A stretch of DNA of 64,000 nucleotides from positions 62,001 through 126,000 of the forward strand of contig CBFHTO010000002.1 in the NCBI GenBank assembly GCA_965658765.1. Direction: 5' to 3'. This DNA comes from Glaciecola sp965658765. GTDB lineage: Bacteria; Pseudomonadota; Gammaproteobacteria; Enterobacterales; Alteromonadaceae. The notes under the pieces are model-generated. The model was not told where the DNA came from, searched no databases, and saw nothing but the letters and a program-made list of their open reading frames with translations. Within the stretch, counting starts at the first letter, position 1. Every line of letters starts with the position of its first letter. Both the position numbers and the translations under genes were made by a program. Shown here piece by piece: positions 1 to 9,141 of the stretch.

Positions 1-3000
1 TTTCACAATACTAAAGGCATTACATATTTCAGTAACTTCGGCTCCCGTTTCTTCCTTGATGCGATGGACAAAATTAAGCCCCATGTCGTTGACAATTTCG
101 TTTGTCAACTTGGTTGCGATAATCTCACATCTAAGAGGATGGTTCTGCATATCGGCGGCAAATTTTAATCTCAGCATTGGAGGAAATGCGTTGAGTAAAT
201 GCTTATCGAAATAAGGGTTTTTGGTAATCGACTCAATGTTGAGTTCTTCTTTTAACACCATTTTCCCATACGCAATCAAGACAGAAAGTTCAGGTCGTGT
301 TAAGCCTTGCCCAGTAGCAACTCTTTCAGATATTTCGTCATCACTTGGTATAAACTCAAGCTCCCTATTTAATGCTCCTTCAGTCTCTAAACCATGAATA
401 AAGCGGAGTTGTTCCTTTAGTTGTTTCACACCCATTAGTTGAGTGATCGACAGTGACTGAGTTTGTCTGTAGCAATCTTGCAGTACGATTTCACTCACAT
501 CATCTGTCATGTCATAAAGCAATTGATTACGCTGCTTGGTCGTTAAGTCACCATTATTTACCAGGGTATTAAGTAAGATCTTAATATTAACTTCGTTATC
601 AGAACAGTCTACGCCTCCCACATTATCAATGAAATCTGTATTAACGCGCCCACCTTTAGCGGCAAACTCAATTCGACCTAACTGAGTTAAACCCAAATTC
701 CCACCTTCCCCAATGATTTTTGCGTTTAAGTCTTTGCCGTCCACGCGGAGTGAATCATTGGCTCGATCACCAACCTCAGCGTGCGATTCTTTTGAGCTTT
801 TAACATAAGTGCCAATACCACCATTCCATATAAGATCCACTGGCATTTTGAGCACATTATGAATTAATTCGTTTGGTGTCATACTCTGTTGTTTAGTACC
901 AAGCCATTTTTTCATTTCAGGACTTAGTCGAATGGACTTTTCGCTACGCTTAAAGATGCCGCCGCCTTTAGATATAAGGCTTCTGTCATAGTCATCCCAA
1001 TTCAATGAGGGGTCTGCAAACAAACGCTGACGCTCTTTGTAAGTGCTTGCAGGATCTGGGCTTGGGTCAAAGAAGATGTGCAGATGGTTAAAGGCACATA
1101 TTATTTTCGTTTGCTCCGACAATAACATCCCGTTACCAAAGACATCACCCGACATGTCGCCAATACCAACACAGGTGAATGGTGTAGTCTGGCAATTAAT
1201 ACCAATTTCTCTGAAGTGGCGTTTTACCGACTCCCACGCACCACGAGCAGTAATTCCCATTTTTTTATGATCGTATCCAACGCTGCCGCCAGAGGCAAAA
1301 GCATCTCCTAACCAAAAATCAAACTCATCAGAAATCCCATTAGCAATATCAGAAAACGTCGCGGTGCCCTTATCAGCAGCCACAACAAGGTAGGGGTCAT
1401 CTTCATCAAGGCGAATCACCTCTTTTGGTGGGATCACTTGACCGTCTTTTATATTGTCAGTAATGTCTAATAAACTTCTAATGAAGATTTTATAGCACTC
1501 TTGACCTTCGACTTGCAGAGCTTTTCTATCAGCGTCTTGAGGCATTTTTTTACATACAAAACCGCCTTTTGCTCCAACCGGCACAATCACCGTATTTTTT
1601 ACTTGTTGTGCTTTAACTAGGCCTAGAATTTCTGTTCTAAAGTCTTCCATACGGTCAGACCAGCGGAGTCCGCCCCGCGCCACTTTACCACCCCGTAAAT
1701 GAACACCTTCGACCCGAGGTGAATACACAAAGATCTCAAATTTAGGCATTGGAAGTGGCATATCAGGGATTTCTGAAGGTAACAACTTAAAAGATACATA
1801 AGATTTTTCGTTACCTAATTCGTCACTTTGGTAAAAGTTTGTTCTTAGTGTAGCGTTTATAAGGTCGAGATAGCGACGGATAATACGGTCATCATCTAAA
1901 TTCGAGACTTTATCGAGTTTATCTAGTACAGACTTCTCTATGCTTTCTAGTTTTGACTTGTTGCGGCGAATGGTCGGACAAAAACGCTGATGAAATAAAT
2001 CGATTAGCAATTTTGCAATATCTGGATAATACGCCATTGTATTTGCAATATATTCAATACTGAACGATGAACCGATTTGACGCATATATTTCGCGTAAGC
2101 TCTGACAATCGTCACTTTTCTGCCGGTAATTCCAGCGCCTAAGATCAAGCGATTGAAGCCGTCATCTTCGATATGTCCATTCCATGTCGCAGAGAATGCT
2201 TGCTGAAATAAAACCTGCGACTTCTCCATATCAAAGTTACTGCTTTTCTTGTAAAGCATGGTGAAGTCCATCACCCAGCTAAGCTCGCCTTGGTCATTAG
2301 TGACTTTATAAGGACTCTCATCTACTACACGTAACCCGAAATTTTCTAGCATTGGTAAAACATCTGATAAATGAATCGGTTCGTTTTTATGATAAAGCTT
2401 CAGTTTTACGATATTACTTTGATTCGATTCTTCTTGCGGACGATAAAATAAAATATCAAGCTTTTTGTCTGCACTCAGCATTTCAATACGTTGAATATCT
2501 ACTAGTGCCGCACTTGGTAAGTTTTGCTCAGAATAACTTTGACTGAAAGCACTGTCGTACTTACGCACAATCTCCTTACCGTTTTCCTCACCATATACAG
2601 AGACAATTTTGCTATTGAGTTTGTCCTGCCAAGATTTGGTTAATTCGATCAAGTTTTTCTCAATTTCGTTCACGTCGATTTCCAAGGTATTGTTATTGTC
2701 GACTCGCGCAATATAGTGTGTTCGTGCATACACTGATTCAGAAAAATAGGTATTAAATTCAACCTCGCCTTTTGCCATAAAAGAACGCTTTAACAGATCT
2801 TGAGTTTCTTTTCTCAGTTGCGTGTTGTAGCGTTCTCTTGGCACATACACCATGCATGAGAAAAAACGACCAAAGGCGTCTTTGCGCACAAATATTTTCG
2901 ACATGCCGCGTTCTTGCATTTGAAAAATACCTAGAATAATTTGCGCTAAATCGTCTTCGGGTGTTTGTATTAACTCATCTCTCGGATACGTTTCTATAAT

Positions 3001-4116
3001 GTTGACGAAAGCTTTGTATGCATGTGTGCCTTTACCAAAGCCTGTAAGTTTGCACATGCGTTCAATTTTCTCTCGCAATATTGGTAGACCAGTGGCACTG
3101 CTGTTATAAAATGATGCGGAATATAAGCCAACAAACCGATGCTCGCCACACACATTACCATTATCATCGAATTCTTTTACTCCAATGTAATCCATATAAG
3201 CTGGGCGATGAACACGGGATTTAGAATTTGTTTTCGTTAACAATAGCGGGTTTTCGCTTAACGCTTCATCCCTTGCATTTGCAGGTACGTTAGACAATAA
3301 GCGCTCGCGGTCACTGATGGAGTTCTTCATTAAACCTAACGAAGAATCATTGATAGGACACCATCTGTGGTCTCCTTCAATTGCAATGACTTTGTAATAT
3401 CGGTAACCCATAAGAGTAAAATTATGGTCGTTTAACCAATGCAGAAATGTTTTAGCCTGCGCATCAAGCACAGAATTGCCGGTTTTGCTATTTGTCTTAT
3501 CAAAGCTATTCGTGATTTCACTTAGACGATCTCTCATTGGCTGCCAGTCAGAGACTGATAAGGAAACTTCACTAACAACTGATTTGAGTTCTTCAGTAAG
3601 AGCCTTAATGTCTTTTGGTCTAGATTGCCTATCTATTTCAATCAAAAATACGGTTTCTGAACTATGTTCATCGTTTTTGTCTTCCGAATCGACAAAGTGG
3701 GCGACTTTTCCGTCATTACCGCGAGCAAAGTGCATAGGTGTATGGAGTATTAAATGCGCAGTGATATTTAATCGGTTTATCGCCATTCGAATCGAGTCAA
3801 CCAAAAAAGGCATATCGTCAACAATGACTTGAATGATAGTATGTGAGGATTGCCAACCATGCTTAGCAATTTCCGGGTTAAACACCTTAATCGAAGGCTC
3901 GTTTAGACTTCTATTCTCTAGAAGTTGCCAAAGGCTCAAGATCGCACCATACAGGTCGCTATCACTGCGACCTGCCAAGTCGTCAAACGACATGGTTTTT
4001 AATATTAGATTTGCGAACTGCATAACCTTGTCTGAGCGCTTGGTATCGATCTTCTCGCTGATGAGCTTAAAAACTCGCTCTAGTAACACTGAGTGGTGCT
4101 GTTGATTAACAGACAT
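1..4116 (-). CDS. gdhB: NAD-specific glutamate dehydrogenase, large (about 180 kDa) type, C-terminus cut by window edge
   Basis: Catalyses NAD+-dependent oxidative deamination of glutamate to 2-oxoglutarate and ammonia in the cytosol, mainly a catabolic role. The reading frame is open from the ATG at 4116 down to base 1, giving 1372 codons; the family is about 1600 residues, so roughly 230 C-terminal residues lie outside the window. Visible landmarks are RGGLRWSDR near residue 814, VGAKGGF (substrate-binding lysine region) near 845 and the nucleotide-binding stretch GIGDMSGDVFGNG near 982. The long N-terminal part, with ACT-like regulatory character in this family, is present. AAGAGAT lies a few bases before the ATG, supporting the start. 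The gene is not listed as a closed ORF because it has no stop in the window. It appears to be transcribed alone, since a terminator at 4252 separates it from the upstream operon. Confidence 0.95.
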   Translation of the reverse strand, partial: MSVNQQHHSVLLERVFKLISEKIDTKRSDKVMQFANLILKTMSFDDLAGRSDSDLYGAILSLWQLLENRSLNEPSIKVFNPEIAKHGWQSSHTIIQVIVDDMPFLVDSIRMAINRLNITAHLILHTPMHFARGNDGKVAHFVDSEDKNDEHSSETVFLIEIDRQSRPKDIKALTEELKSVVSEVSLSVSDWQPMRDRLSEITNSFDKTNSKTGNSVLDAQAKTFLHWLNDHNFTLMGYRYYKVIAIEGDHRWCPINDSSLGLMKNSISDRERLLSNVPANARDEALSENPLLLTKTNSKSRVHRPAYMDYIGVKEFDDNGNVCGEHRFVGLYSASFYNSSATGLPILREKIERMCKLTGFGKGTHAYKAFVNIIETYPRDELIQTPEDDLAQIILGIFQMQERGMSKIFVRKDAFGRFFSCMVYVPRERYNTQLRKETQDLLKRSFMAKGEVEFNTYFSESVYARTHYIARVDNNNTLEIDVNEIEKNLIELTKSWQDKLNSKIVSVYGEENGKEIVRKYDSAFSQSYSEQNLPSAALVDIQRIEMLSADKKLDILFYRPQEESNQSNIVKLKLYHKNEPIHLSDVLPMLENFGLRVVDESPYKVTNDQGELSWVMDFTMLYKKSSNFDMEKSQVLFQQAFSATWNGHIEDDGFNRLILGAGITGRKVTIVRAYAKYMRQIGSSFSIEYIANTMAYYPDIAKLLIDLFHQRFCPTIRRNKSKLESIEKSVLDKLDKVSNLDDDRIIRRYLDLINATLRTNFYQSDELGNEKSYVSFKLLPSEIPDMPLPMPKFEIFVYSPRVEGVHLRGGKVARGGLRWSDRMEDFRTEILGLVKAQQVKNTVIVPVGAKGGFVCKKMPQDADRKALQVEGQECYKIFIRSLLDITDNIKDGQVIPPKEVIRLDEDDPYLVVAADKGTATFSDIANGISDEFDFWLGDAFASGGSVGYDHKKMGITARGAWESVKRHFREIGINCQTTPFTCVGIGDMSGDVFGNGMLLSEQTKIICAFNHLHIFFDPSPDPASTYKERQRLFADPSLNWDDYDRSLISKGGGIFKRSEKSIRLSPEMKKWLGTKQQSMTPNELIHNVLKMPVDLIWNGGIGTYVKSSKESHAEVGDRANDSLRVDGKDLNAKIIGEGGNLGLTQLGRIEFAAKGGRVNTDFIDNVGGVDCSDNEVNIKILLNTLVNNGDLTTKQRNQLLYDMTDDVSEIVLQDCYRQTQSLSITQLMGVKQLKEQLRFIHGLETEGALNRELEFIPSDDEISERVATGQGLTRPELSVLIAYGKMVLKEELNIESITKNPYFDKHLLNAFPPMLRLKFAADMQNHPLRCEIIATKLTNEIVNDMGLNFVHRIKEETGAEVTEICNAFSIVK

Positions 4117-4251
4117 AAACACTATCTCTTTTTAAGTAAATGTAAATATTTATAACTTATGTTATCGCTATTTTCCTAAAAATATTAATGGTTTACTAGT
4201 GATTATTAACGGAAAATTTACAACATGCATAAGCATTGACTATAAATGCAT

Positions 4252-4281
4252 AAAAAAAAAGGCCGTATGGCCTTTTTTTTA
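4252..4281 (-). terminator. Rho-independent terminator after the RND transporter gene
   Basis: GGCC-GTAT-GGCC hairpin flanked by a run of A on one side and T on the other, so it can work in both directions. On the minus strand it ends the DUF1302-to-RND operon, 15 bases after its last stop codon. Confidence 0.85.
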
Positions 4282-4296
4282 AATAATTACTCAAAA

Positions 4297-6615
4297 TTAT
4301 TTACTGTCGCGATTGAACCAAAGTAACTTGGCAATCGCTGGTAGTACAAAAATTGCGCCTAACATGTTTACCAAGAACATAAATGTTAGCAATATACCCA
4401 TATCCATCTGGAATTTTAAACTTGAGAACACCCAGGTGCTAACCCCAATGGCGAGCGTAATTCCCGTAAATAAGACTGCGCTACCCCGCTCTTTCAAGGC
4501 TACTAAATATGCTGTTTGCACATCGCGACCTTCTCTTAGTTGCTGTGTCATTGTTGACAAAATATATATACCGTAATCAACACCAATACCGACTCCCAAA
4601 GCGATGACTGGTAAAGTTGATACGGTTAGACCTATTTCTAGATAGGTCATGAGCGCCTGCGCTAAGACCGATACAACGTATAAGGGAATTACGACGGCCA
4701 ATGTAGCGCGCATCGATCTAAAGCTGATCAGACATAGAATAATTACTGCGCCGAACACATAATACAACATAGGATCTTGAGAAGACTCGACTGCTTCATT
4801 CGTCGCCGCCATAACTCCTACAGGTCCAGATGCTAATTTTATAGATATTTCGTCAGTCTCATACTCGCTGCGCAATTCTTTTACTGCACTTACCACTACA
4901 TTTATTGTTTCAGCTTTGTGATCTTCCATGAAGAGAATGATTGGCATAACCGAACAGTCACCATTAAGCAATCCAGAAGACGTCGGTACCCTAGAAACCG
5001 CCTGTACCATAGTGGATTGATTTCTCGGAAGCACTTGCCATTTAGGATTGCCCTCGTTATAACCAGCATTCACTTTCTTCGCAACCGACGGTAGTGAAAT
5101 CGCTGATTGCACACCCGCTATATTTTGCATCTTCCACTGGAACTCATCGATAGAAGTCATAATATCGTGTCGTGTACAAGCCTCAGGCGTCGTTTCTACA
5201 ATCAAAGAAATATAGTCGACGGTTATTTCGTATTTATCCGTGATCAAGAAAGTATCTTGGTTATATCTGCTATCTTCATGCAAGGCGGGTGCGCCTGCAT
5301 GTAGATCACCAATTTTCATTTGCTTGGATTGAATATAACCAAAAACAAACAGTAATGCGGTAACGATAGTAATTGCAATTGCATATTTAGGTGATGCACA
5401 AGCGGCAACTTTATCCCATAAAGGGTGAGAGTCTTCGTCTTCTTTATACTTTTCCTTATTTGCATCAGAAAGCTTCACATAGCTCATTAATACTGGCAAG
5501 AGAAGAAGATTAGTAAGAATAATAACTGCGACACCCATACTCGCCGTGATGGCAAGTTCTTTGATGATGCCAATATCGATGACTAATAAAGTCATAAATC
5601 CAACAGTGTCAGATAATAGCGCAACACCACCAGGCACCAACAAGGTCCTAAATGCATGTTGAGCTGCAATTTTTACTGACATGCCCTGTGCGGCTTTTTT
5701 GCCTACCGCATTAATCATTTGAACACCGTGTGAGACACCAATGGCAAAAACCAAGAACGGTACCAAAATTGACATTGGATCTAGGCCGAAACCAAACAAG
5801 GTTAACAAACCAAGTTGCCAAATCACGGCAATAATTGAACAAGCAAGTGGCAAGAATGTGAGCATTGCGGAGCGACAAAAGAAAAAAACCATAATTGCCG
5901 TAATCGCGATAGCAATAGCAAAGAACAAAAGAACGTCCTTCGCACCGTTTGCTACATCACCAATCATTTTTGCAAAACCGATGATGTGAACACTGGTTTG
6001 CTCATTCTCAAATTGCCCGCGAAGCTGCGATTCAAGCTCACTGGCAATTTTTAAAGTATCTAAAGGCTCGCCTGTCTCAGGATTGATGTCAAGTAATTGG
6101 GCGGTAACCATGGCACATTTAAAGTCGTTTGATACCTGGCGCCCAACGATGCCTGCTTTGTCGATATTTTTGCGCACTGTTTCAAGCGCACTTTGCTTTG
6201 ACGAATCAAAGTCTGCTGGTATTACAGGGCCACCAGAGAAGCCCCCTTCAACAATTTCAGTAAAACGTGTCGATGGTGCATATAAAGAAACAACCAAGGA
6301 ACGATCAATCCCGTTTATAAAAAACAGCTGATCATGAACATTTTTTAAAGTGTCAAAGAAATTAGTGTTAAATATGGTACTGTTTTTATCGCAAACTGAA
6401 ACTAGGATATTATTCGCCCCACCAAAATTCTCCTTATGCTTCATGTACGTTTGCATATACTCATGATTCAAAGGGATGTTCTTGGTAAATCCTGCGTCTA
6501 GCTTAAGCATAGAAGCCTGATAAATAAGAAACACTGTGGCAAGAATAAAGGCGAAAATCACCGCCATGCGGTGTCTGAATACAAGTTTTTCTATACTATC
6601 AACAAGGCTGTTCAT
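4297..6615 (-). CDS. RND superfamily (MMPL/SSD-type) exporter of the DUF1302/DUF1329 operon
   Basis: A 772-residue inner-membrane protein with the RND two-fold plan: one N-terminal membrane segment near residues 14-35, a large periplasmic domain to about 225, a cluster of hydrophobic segments about 226-375, a further segment about 412-430, a second periplasmic domain and a final cluster about 618-765. The layout matches the hydrophobe/lipid-exporter side of the family (MMPL, sterol-sensing-domain-like) rather than the trimeric drug pumps, which are about 1000 residues long and have an adaptor gene. No adaptor or TolC gene is nearby. It is the last gene of a four-gene minus-strand operon, starting two bases after the YCF48-like gene stop. 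The cargo is unknown; a hydrophobic molecule such as a lipid or hydrocarbon is an inference from the family. Confidence 0.85.
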   Translation of the reverse strand: MNSLVDSIEKLVFRHRMAVIFAFILATVFLIYQASMLKLDAGFTKNIPLNHEYMQTYMKHKENFGGANNILVSVCDKNSTIFNTNFFDTLKNVHDQLFFINGIDRSLVVSLYAPSTRFTEIVEGGFSGGPVIPADFDSSKQSALETVRKNIDKAGIVGRQVSNDFKCAMVTAQLLDINPETGEPLDTLKIASELESQLRGQFENEQTSVHIIGFAKMIGDVANGAKDVLLFFAIAIAITAIMVFFFCRSAMLTFLPLACSIIAVIWQLGLLTLFGFGLDPMSILVPFLVFAIGVSHGVQMINAVGKKAAQGMSVKIAAQHAFRTLLVPGGVALLSDTVGFMTLLVIDIGIIKELAITASMGVAVIILTNLLLLPVLMSYVKLSDANKEKYKEDEDSHPLWDKVAACASPKYAIAITIVTALLFVFGYIQSKQMKIGDLHAGAPALHEDSRYNQDTFLITDKYEITVDYISLIVETTPEACTRHDIMTSIDEFQWKMQNIAGVQSAISLPSVAKKVNAGYNEGNPKWQVLPRNQSTMVQAVSRVPTSSGLLNGDCSVMPIILFMEDHKAETINVVVSAVKELRSEYETDEISIKLASGPVGVMAATNEAVESSQDPMLYYVFGAVIILCLISFRSMRATLAVVIPLYVVSVLAQALMTYLEIGLTVSTLPVIALGVGIGVDYGIYILSTMTQQLREGRDVQTAYLVALKERGSAVLFTGITLAIGVSTWVFSSLKFQMDMGILLTFMFLVNMLGAIFVLPAIAKLLWFNRDSK

Positions 6616-6617
6616 GA

Positions 6618-7712
6618 TTATTTATTTACTTCTATCATTTTGAGGCCGCCTGCACTGGCAAGTAGCAAAGTAGAATTATGTAAAACCGCATTGGCAATCG
6701 CGTCGGAAAAGTCTGTCTGTAGCTCATTTATTGAAGCATGTTGTCGACAATTTTCTTTATTAGCGGGCTTAAGACTGTCTGATGATAAACGCTCTGCATC
6801 AATTTCTAAAACAACACCATTATTGCCCACAATAAATACTGCTTCGTCATCTACTACGATCCCGTTCAAGGTATTTGTAAGGCAAGTGTTTATTCGTTTA
6901 AAAGATAAGTTTGAACCATTATTAGTGAAATCAACTTGGTTTTGAGCGGATGCTTGTGGATTAGATAACAAAAACATATTACCCCGAAGTCCAATGGCAA
7001 GAACATCTCCAGTAGGTAAAGCCCTCACATCAAAGAAAGATCCAAAATAATCGATGTCAAGTCGCACCCAGTTTCGACCACGATCAAGGCTACGCGCTAT
7101 TAGACCTGCCTCGCCAGCAACATATAATATGTTGTCCGAGATACTAAGCCGATTAAAGTGCGGTGATATAAACGAAAGCTCTTCTAAATAAAAAGCTTCA
7201 TCGTCTTTTATGCTTTCGAGATAATCATTATCATCAGCTGATAATACCGAAGCATGCCTTTCTTGAGTCCACGTTTCTCCACCGTCAAGTGTTCGGTAAA
7301 ATAGGCCATAAGCACCGACGGCTATCCCCTCATTAGCATCGAAGAAAAGTACATCTAATAGGGGTCTGTCTAACTCTGGTGCCTGTTGTAACAATCTCCA
7401 ACTATTACCGCCATCTTCCGATTTGATAATACTCGCATCATGACCAACTGCCCATGCTTCACTGCCGAATTGCTCAACAGCAGTCAAAGTAACCTTCGTT
7501 GGAACGATTACTTGCTCAAAATCGGTTTCGTCCAGAGAGCTAATAAGTACATGTCCCCTTTCGCCCACTGCCAACATAGACTGGTGCTTGGATATACCTA
7601 GCATCAAGGAATCTTTGACTAATGGTGCTTTGTAGCTTTCTTCGGCTAATACAGATGACGAAAAAATCAAAACTGACATATAAACCAATTGTAGAAGGTG
7701 GCGTTGCTTCAC
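6618..7712 (-). CDS. YCF48-like beta-propeller protein, exported
   Basis: Exported 364-residue protein. Asp-box repeats typical of YCF48/BNR propellers are visible (SEDGGNSW, TLDGGETW, SLDRGRNW). YCF48 in cyanobacteria and plastids helps photosystem II assembly; in heterotrophs the fold is only a protein-binding scaffold, here probably for the RND protein encoded next. I chose the GTG start at 7712 because a strong ribosome-binding site (AGAGGAAA, 7718-7725) precedes it and a signal peptide of about 23 residues follows (hydrophobic LVYMSVLIFSSSVLA, then EES). A longer frame opens at TTG 7751, but that codon lies inside the terminator hairpin at 7733-7757, so it is unlikely to be used. No enzymatic motif is seen. 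Confidence 0.8.
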   Translation of the reverse strand: MKQRHLLQLVYMSVLIFSSSVLAEESYKAPLVKDSLMLGISKHQSMLAVGERGHVLISSLDETDFEQVIVPTKVTLTAVEQFGSEAWAVGHDASIIKSEDGGNSWRLLQQAPELDRPLLDVLFFDANEGIAVGAYGLFYRTLDGGETWTQERHASVLSADDNDYLESIKDDEAFYLEELSFISPHFNRLSISDNILYVAGEAGLIARSLDRGRNWVRLDIDYFGSFFDVRALPTGDVLAIGLRGNMFLLSNPQASAQNQVDFTNNGSNLSFKRINTCLTNTLNGIVVDDEAVFIVGNNGVVLEIDAERLSSDSLKPANKENCRQHASINELQTDFSDAIANAVLHNSTLLLASAGGLKMIEVNK

Positions 7713-7732
7713 TAATACTTTTCCTCTAAAAA

Positions 7733-7757
7733 AAACGGTTGGCATTGCCAACCGTTT
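7733..7757 (-). terminator. Intra-operon terminator/attenuator between the DUF1329 and YCF48-like genes
   Basis: Twelve-base-pair perfect stem AAACGGTTGGCA/TGCCAACCGTTT with a one-base loop, followed on the minus strand by a run of eight T. It begins 7 bases after the DUF1329 stop codon, and its T run leads directly into the ribosome-binding site of the next gene. It probably lowers transcription of the YCF48-like and RND genes relative to the two envelope genes upstream. Confidence 0.85.
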
Positions 7758-7763
7758 GTTCGA

Positions 7764-9131
7764 TTAACGTTTACCGGCTCTCCTGAGCGCTTGAGGTGTA
7801 AATTCTCTATCGTCCATTTTGATAGTAAAGTCATACATCTGCTCTTCATTATCTAAGCCGATAACAAGGTAGCGTCGCGAGTTTAGGTCATGGTAAACAT
7901 CTAGCGTTGACCAATGCGTAGGCACATCGTAGTAGTTTACACCATGTGCAATGCCCACACGGTAAAGTTCCCCTCGATTATCATACATATCTGCAACATG
8001 TACCTGCCAGCTATCTTCGTCAATATAGAAAACGCGCTTCTGGTAAACGTGTCTAAACTCATCTTTTAAGTTAGCTTCAACGACCCATACGCGATGCTTT
8101 TCAAAACGCGTTAGTTCTGGGTTGACGTGACCTTCCTTAAGAATTTGCTCATAGCTTACGTCGTCGGTATGTATTGCATAGTTATTATATGCAATATACA
8201 TTTCTTGCTTGCCTTTTAATTCCCAATTATAGCGATTTGGAGAACCATTAAACATATCAAAATCATCAGTCGTACGCAGTCCATCGGCTTGTGTACCAGG
8301 TGCATCATAAGCAATGTTTGGAGCACGTCTTACACGGCGCTGTCCAGTATTGTATGTCCATGCTTGTCGTGGCTCTTTAATTTGGTCAACCGTTTCATGC
8401 ACTAACAAAGCAGTACCTGCCAATCGTGCTGGTTTTGTCACAGATTGCTTAAACTTGAAGAGTATATTGCTTTCGACCAAAGATTCAGGAGTTGCGTCAG
8501 GCTCAGCGTACTTGATCATTAAATGCTCTTCAAACCCAATAACATTATAGTCACCTCCAGCAGTAACAGCGGCCTGACCACCATAACGCTTTACGGCTTC
8601 TCCACGATAGCGAAGAATGTGATTCCAAATGGCTTCCACTCCATCATTTGGAATTGGGAAAGGTATACCAATTGCTGCACCTTTTATCCCGTTGCCACCT
8701 TCAAGAAGCTCCGCTCTTTTTGCATTCGCAAGTGTAGCGTCATATACATATTGTGGGTTAGACGCAGAACGACGCGTTGGATATATTGGCATTTTATAGC
8801 TGTCTGGATACGTTTCAAACAACTTCATCTGCCCATCGCTTAAGAATTCCGCGTATTCTTTGTAGTTGCTAGCAGTAATAGTGAACAAAGGCTTATCATT
8901 TGGGTACGGATCTACGTGAAATCCACCTTTTACGAAGCCTGCTGGTGCACTAGTTATGCCCCCAGTCCATTCAGGAATACTACCATCAGCGTTGCCTGAT
9001 TTCTCAGCGCCAAGTGGTGTAAGCTCAGCCCCTAACTTTGCAGCCTCTGCTTCCGATACTTTTGCAAATGCTTGATGAGAAGCAAATGCGATACTAATGC
9101 TTGCCGCAACGATACCAATTTTTTTAATCAT
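7764..9131 (-). CDS. DUF1329 family envelope protein
   Basis: A 455-residue exported protein of the DUF1329 family, found almost always beside DUF1302 genes and proposed from structure prediction to have a LolA/LolB-like lipid-carrier fold. The start at 9131 is set by AAGGAT eight bases upstream and a clean signal peptide (residues 1-23, ending in HQAFA). The frame extends 16 codons further upstream, but those overlap the end of the DUF1302 gene and lack a ribosome-binding site. The mature protein has the family-typical N-terminus with EAAKLGAELTPLGAE and many aromatic strands. Gap to the DUF1302 gene is 10 bases. The exact role is unknown; handling of a hydrophobic cargo between the membranes with the RND protein is an inference from context. 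Confidence 0.88.
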   Translation of the reverse strand: MIKKIGIVAASISIAFASHQAFAKVSEAEAAKLGAELTPLGAEKSGNADGSIPEWTGGITSAPAGFVKGGFHVDPYPNDKPLFTITASNYKEYAEFLSDGQMKLFETYPDSYKMPIYPTRRSASNPQYVYDATLANAKRAELLEGGNGIKGAAIGIPFPIPNDGVEAIWNHILRYRGEAVKRYGGQAAVTAGGDYNVIGFEEHLMIKYAEPDATPESLVESNILFKFKQSVTKPARLAGTALLVHETVDQIKEPRQAWTYNTGQRRVRRAPNIAYDAPGTQADGLRTTDDFDMFNGSPNRYNWELKGKQEMYIAYNNYAIHTDDVSYEQILKEGHVNPELTRFEKHRVWVVEANLKDEFRHVYQKRVFYIDEDSWQVHVADMYDNRGELYRVGIAHGVNYYDVPTHWSTLDVYHDLNSRRYLVIGLDNEEQMYDFTIKMDDREFTPQALRRAGKR

Positions 9132-9141
9132 TACTACATCC

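Noticed and set aside
7713..7751. TTG start at 7751 adding 13 residues to the YCF48-like protein
   Set aside because: It lies inside the terminator hairpin and has no ribosome-binding site; GTG 7712 has a strong one and gives a clean signal peptide.
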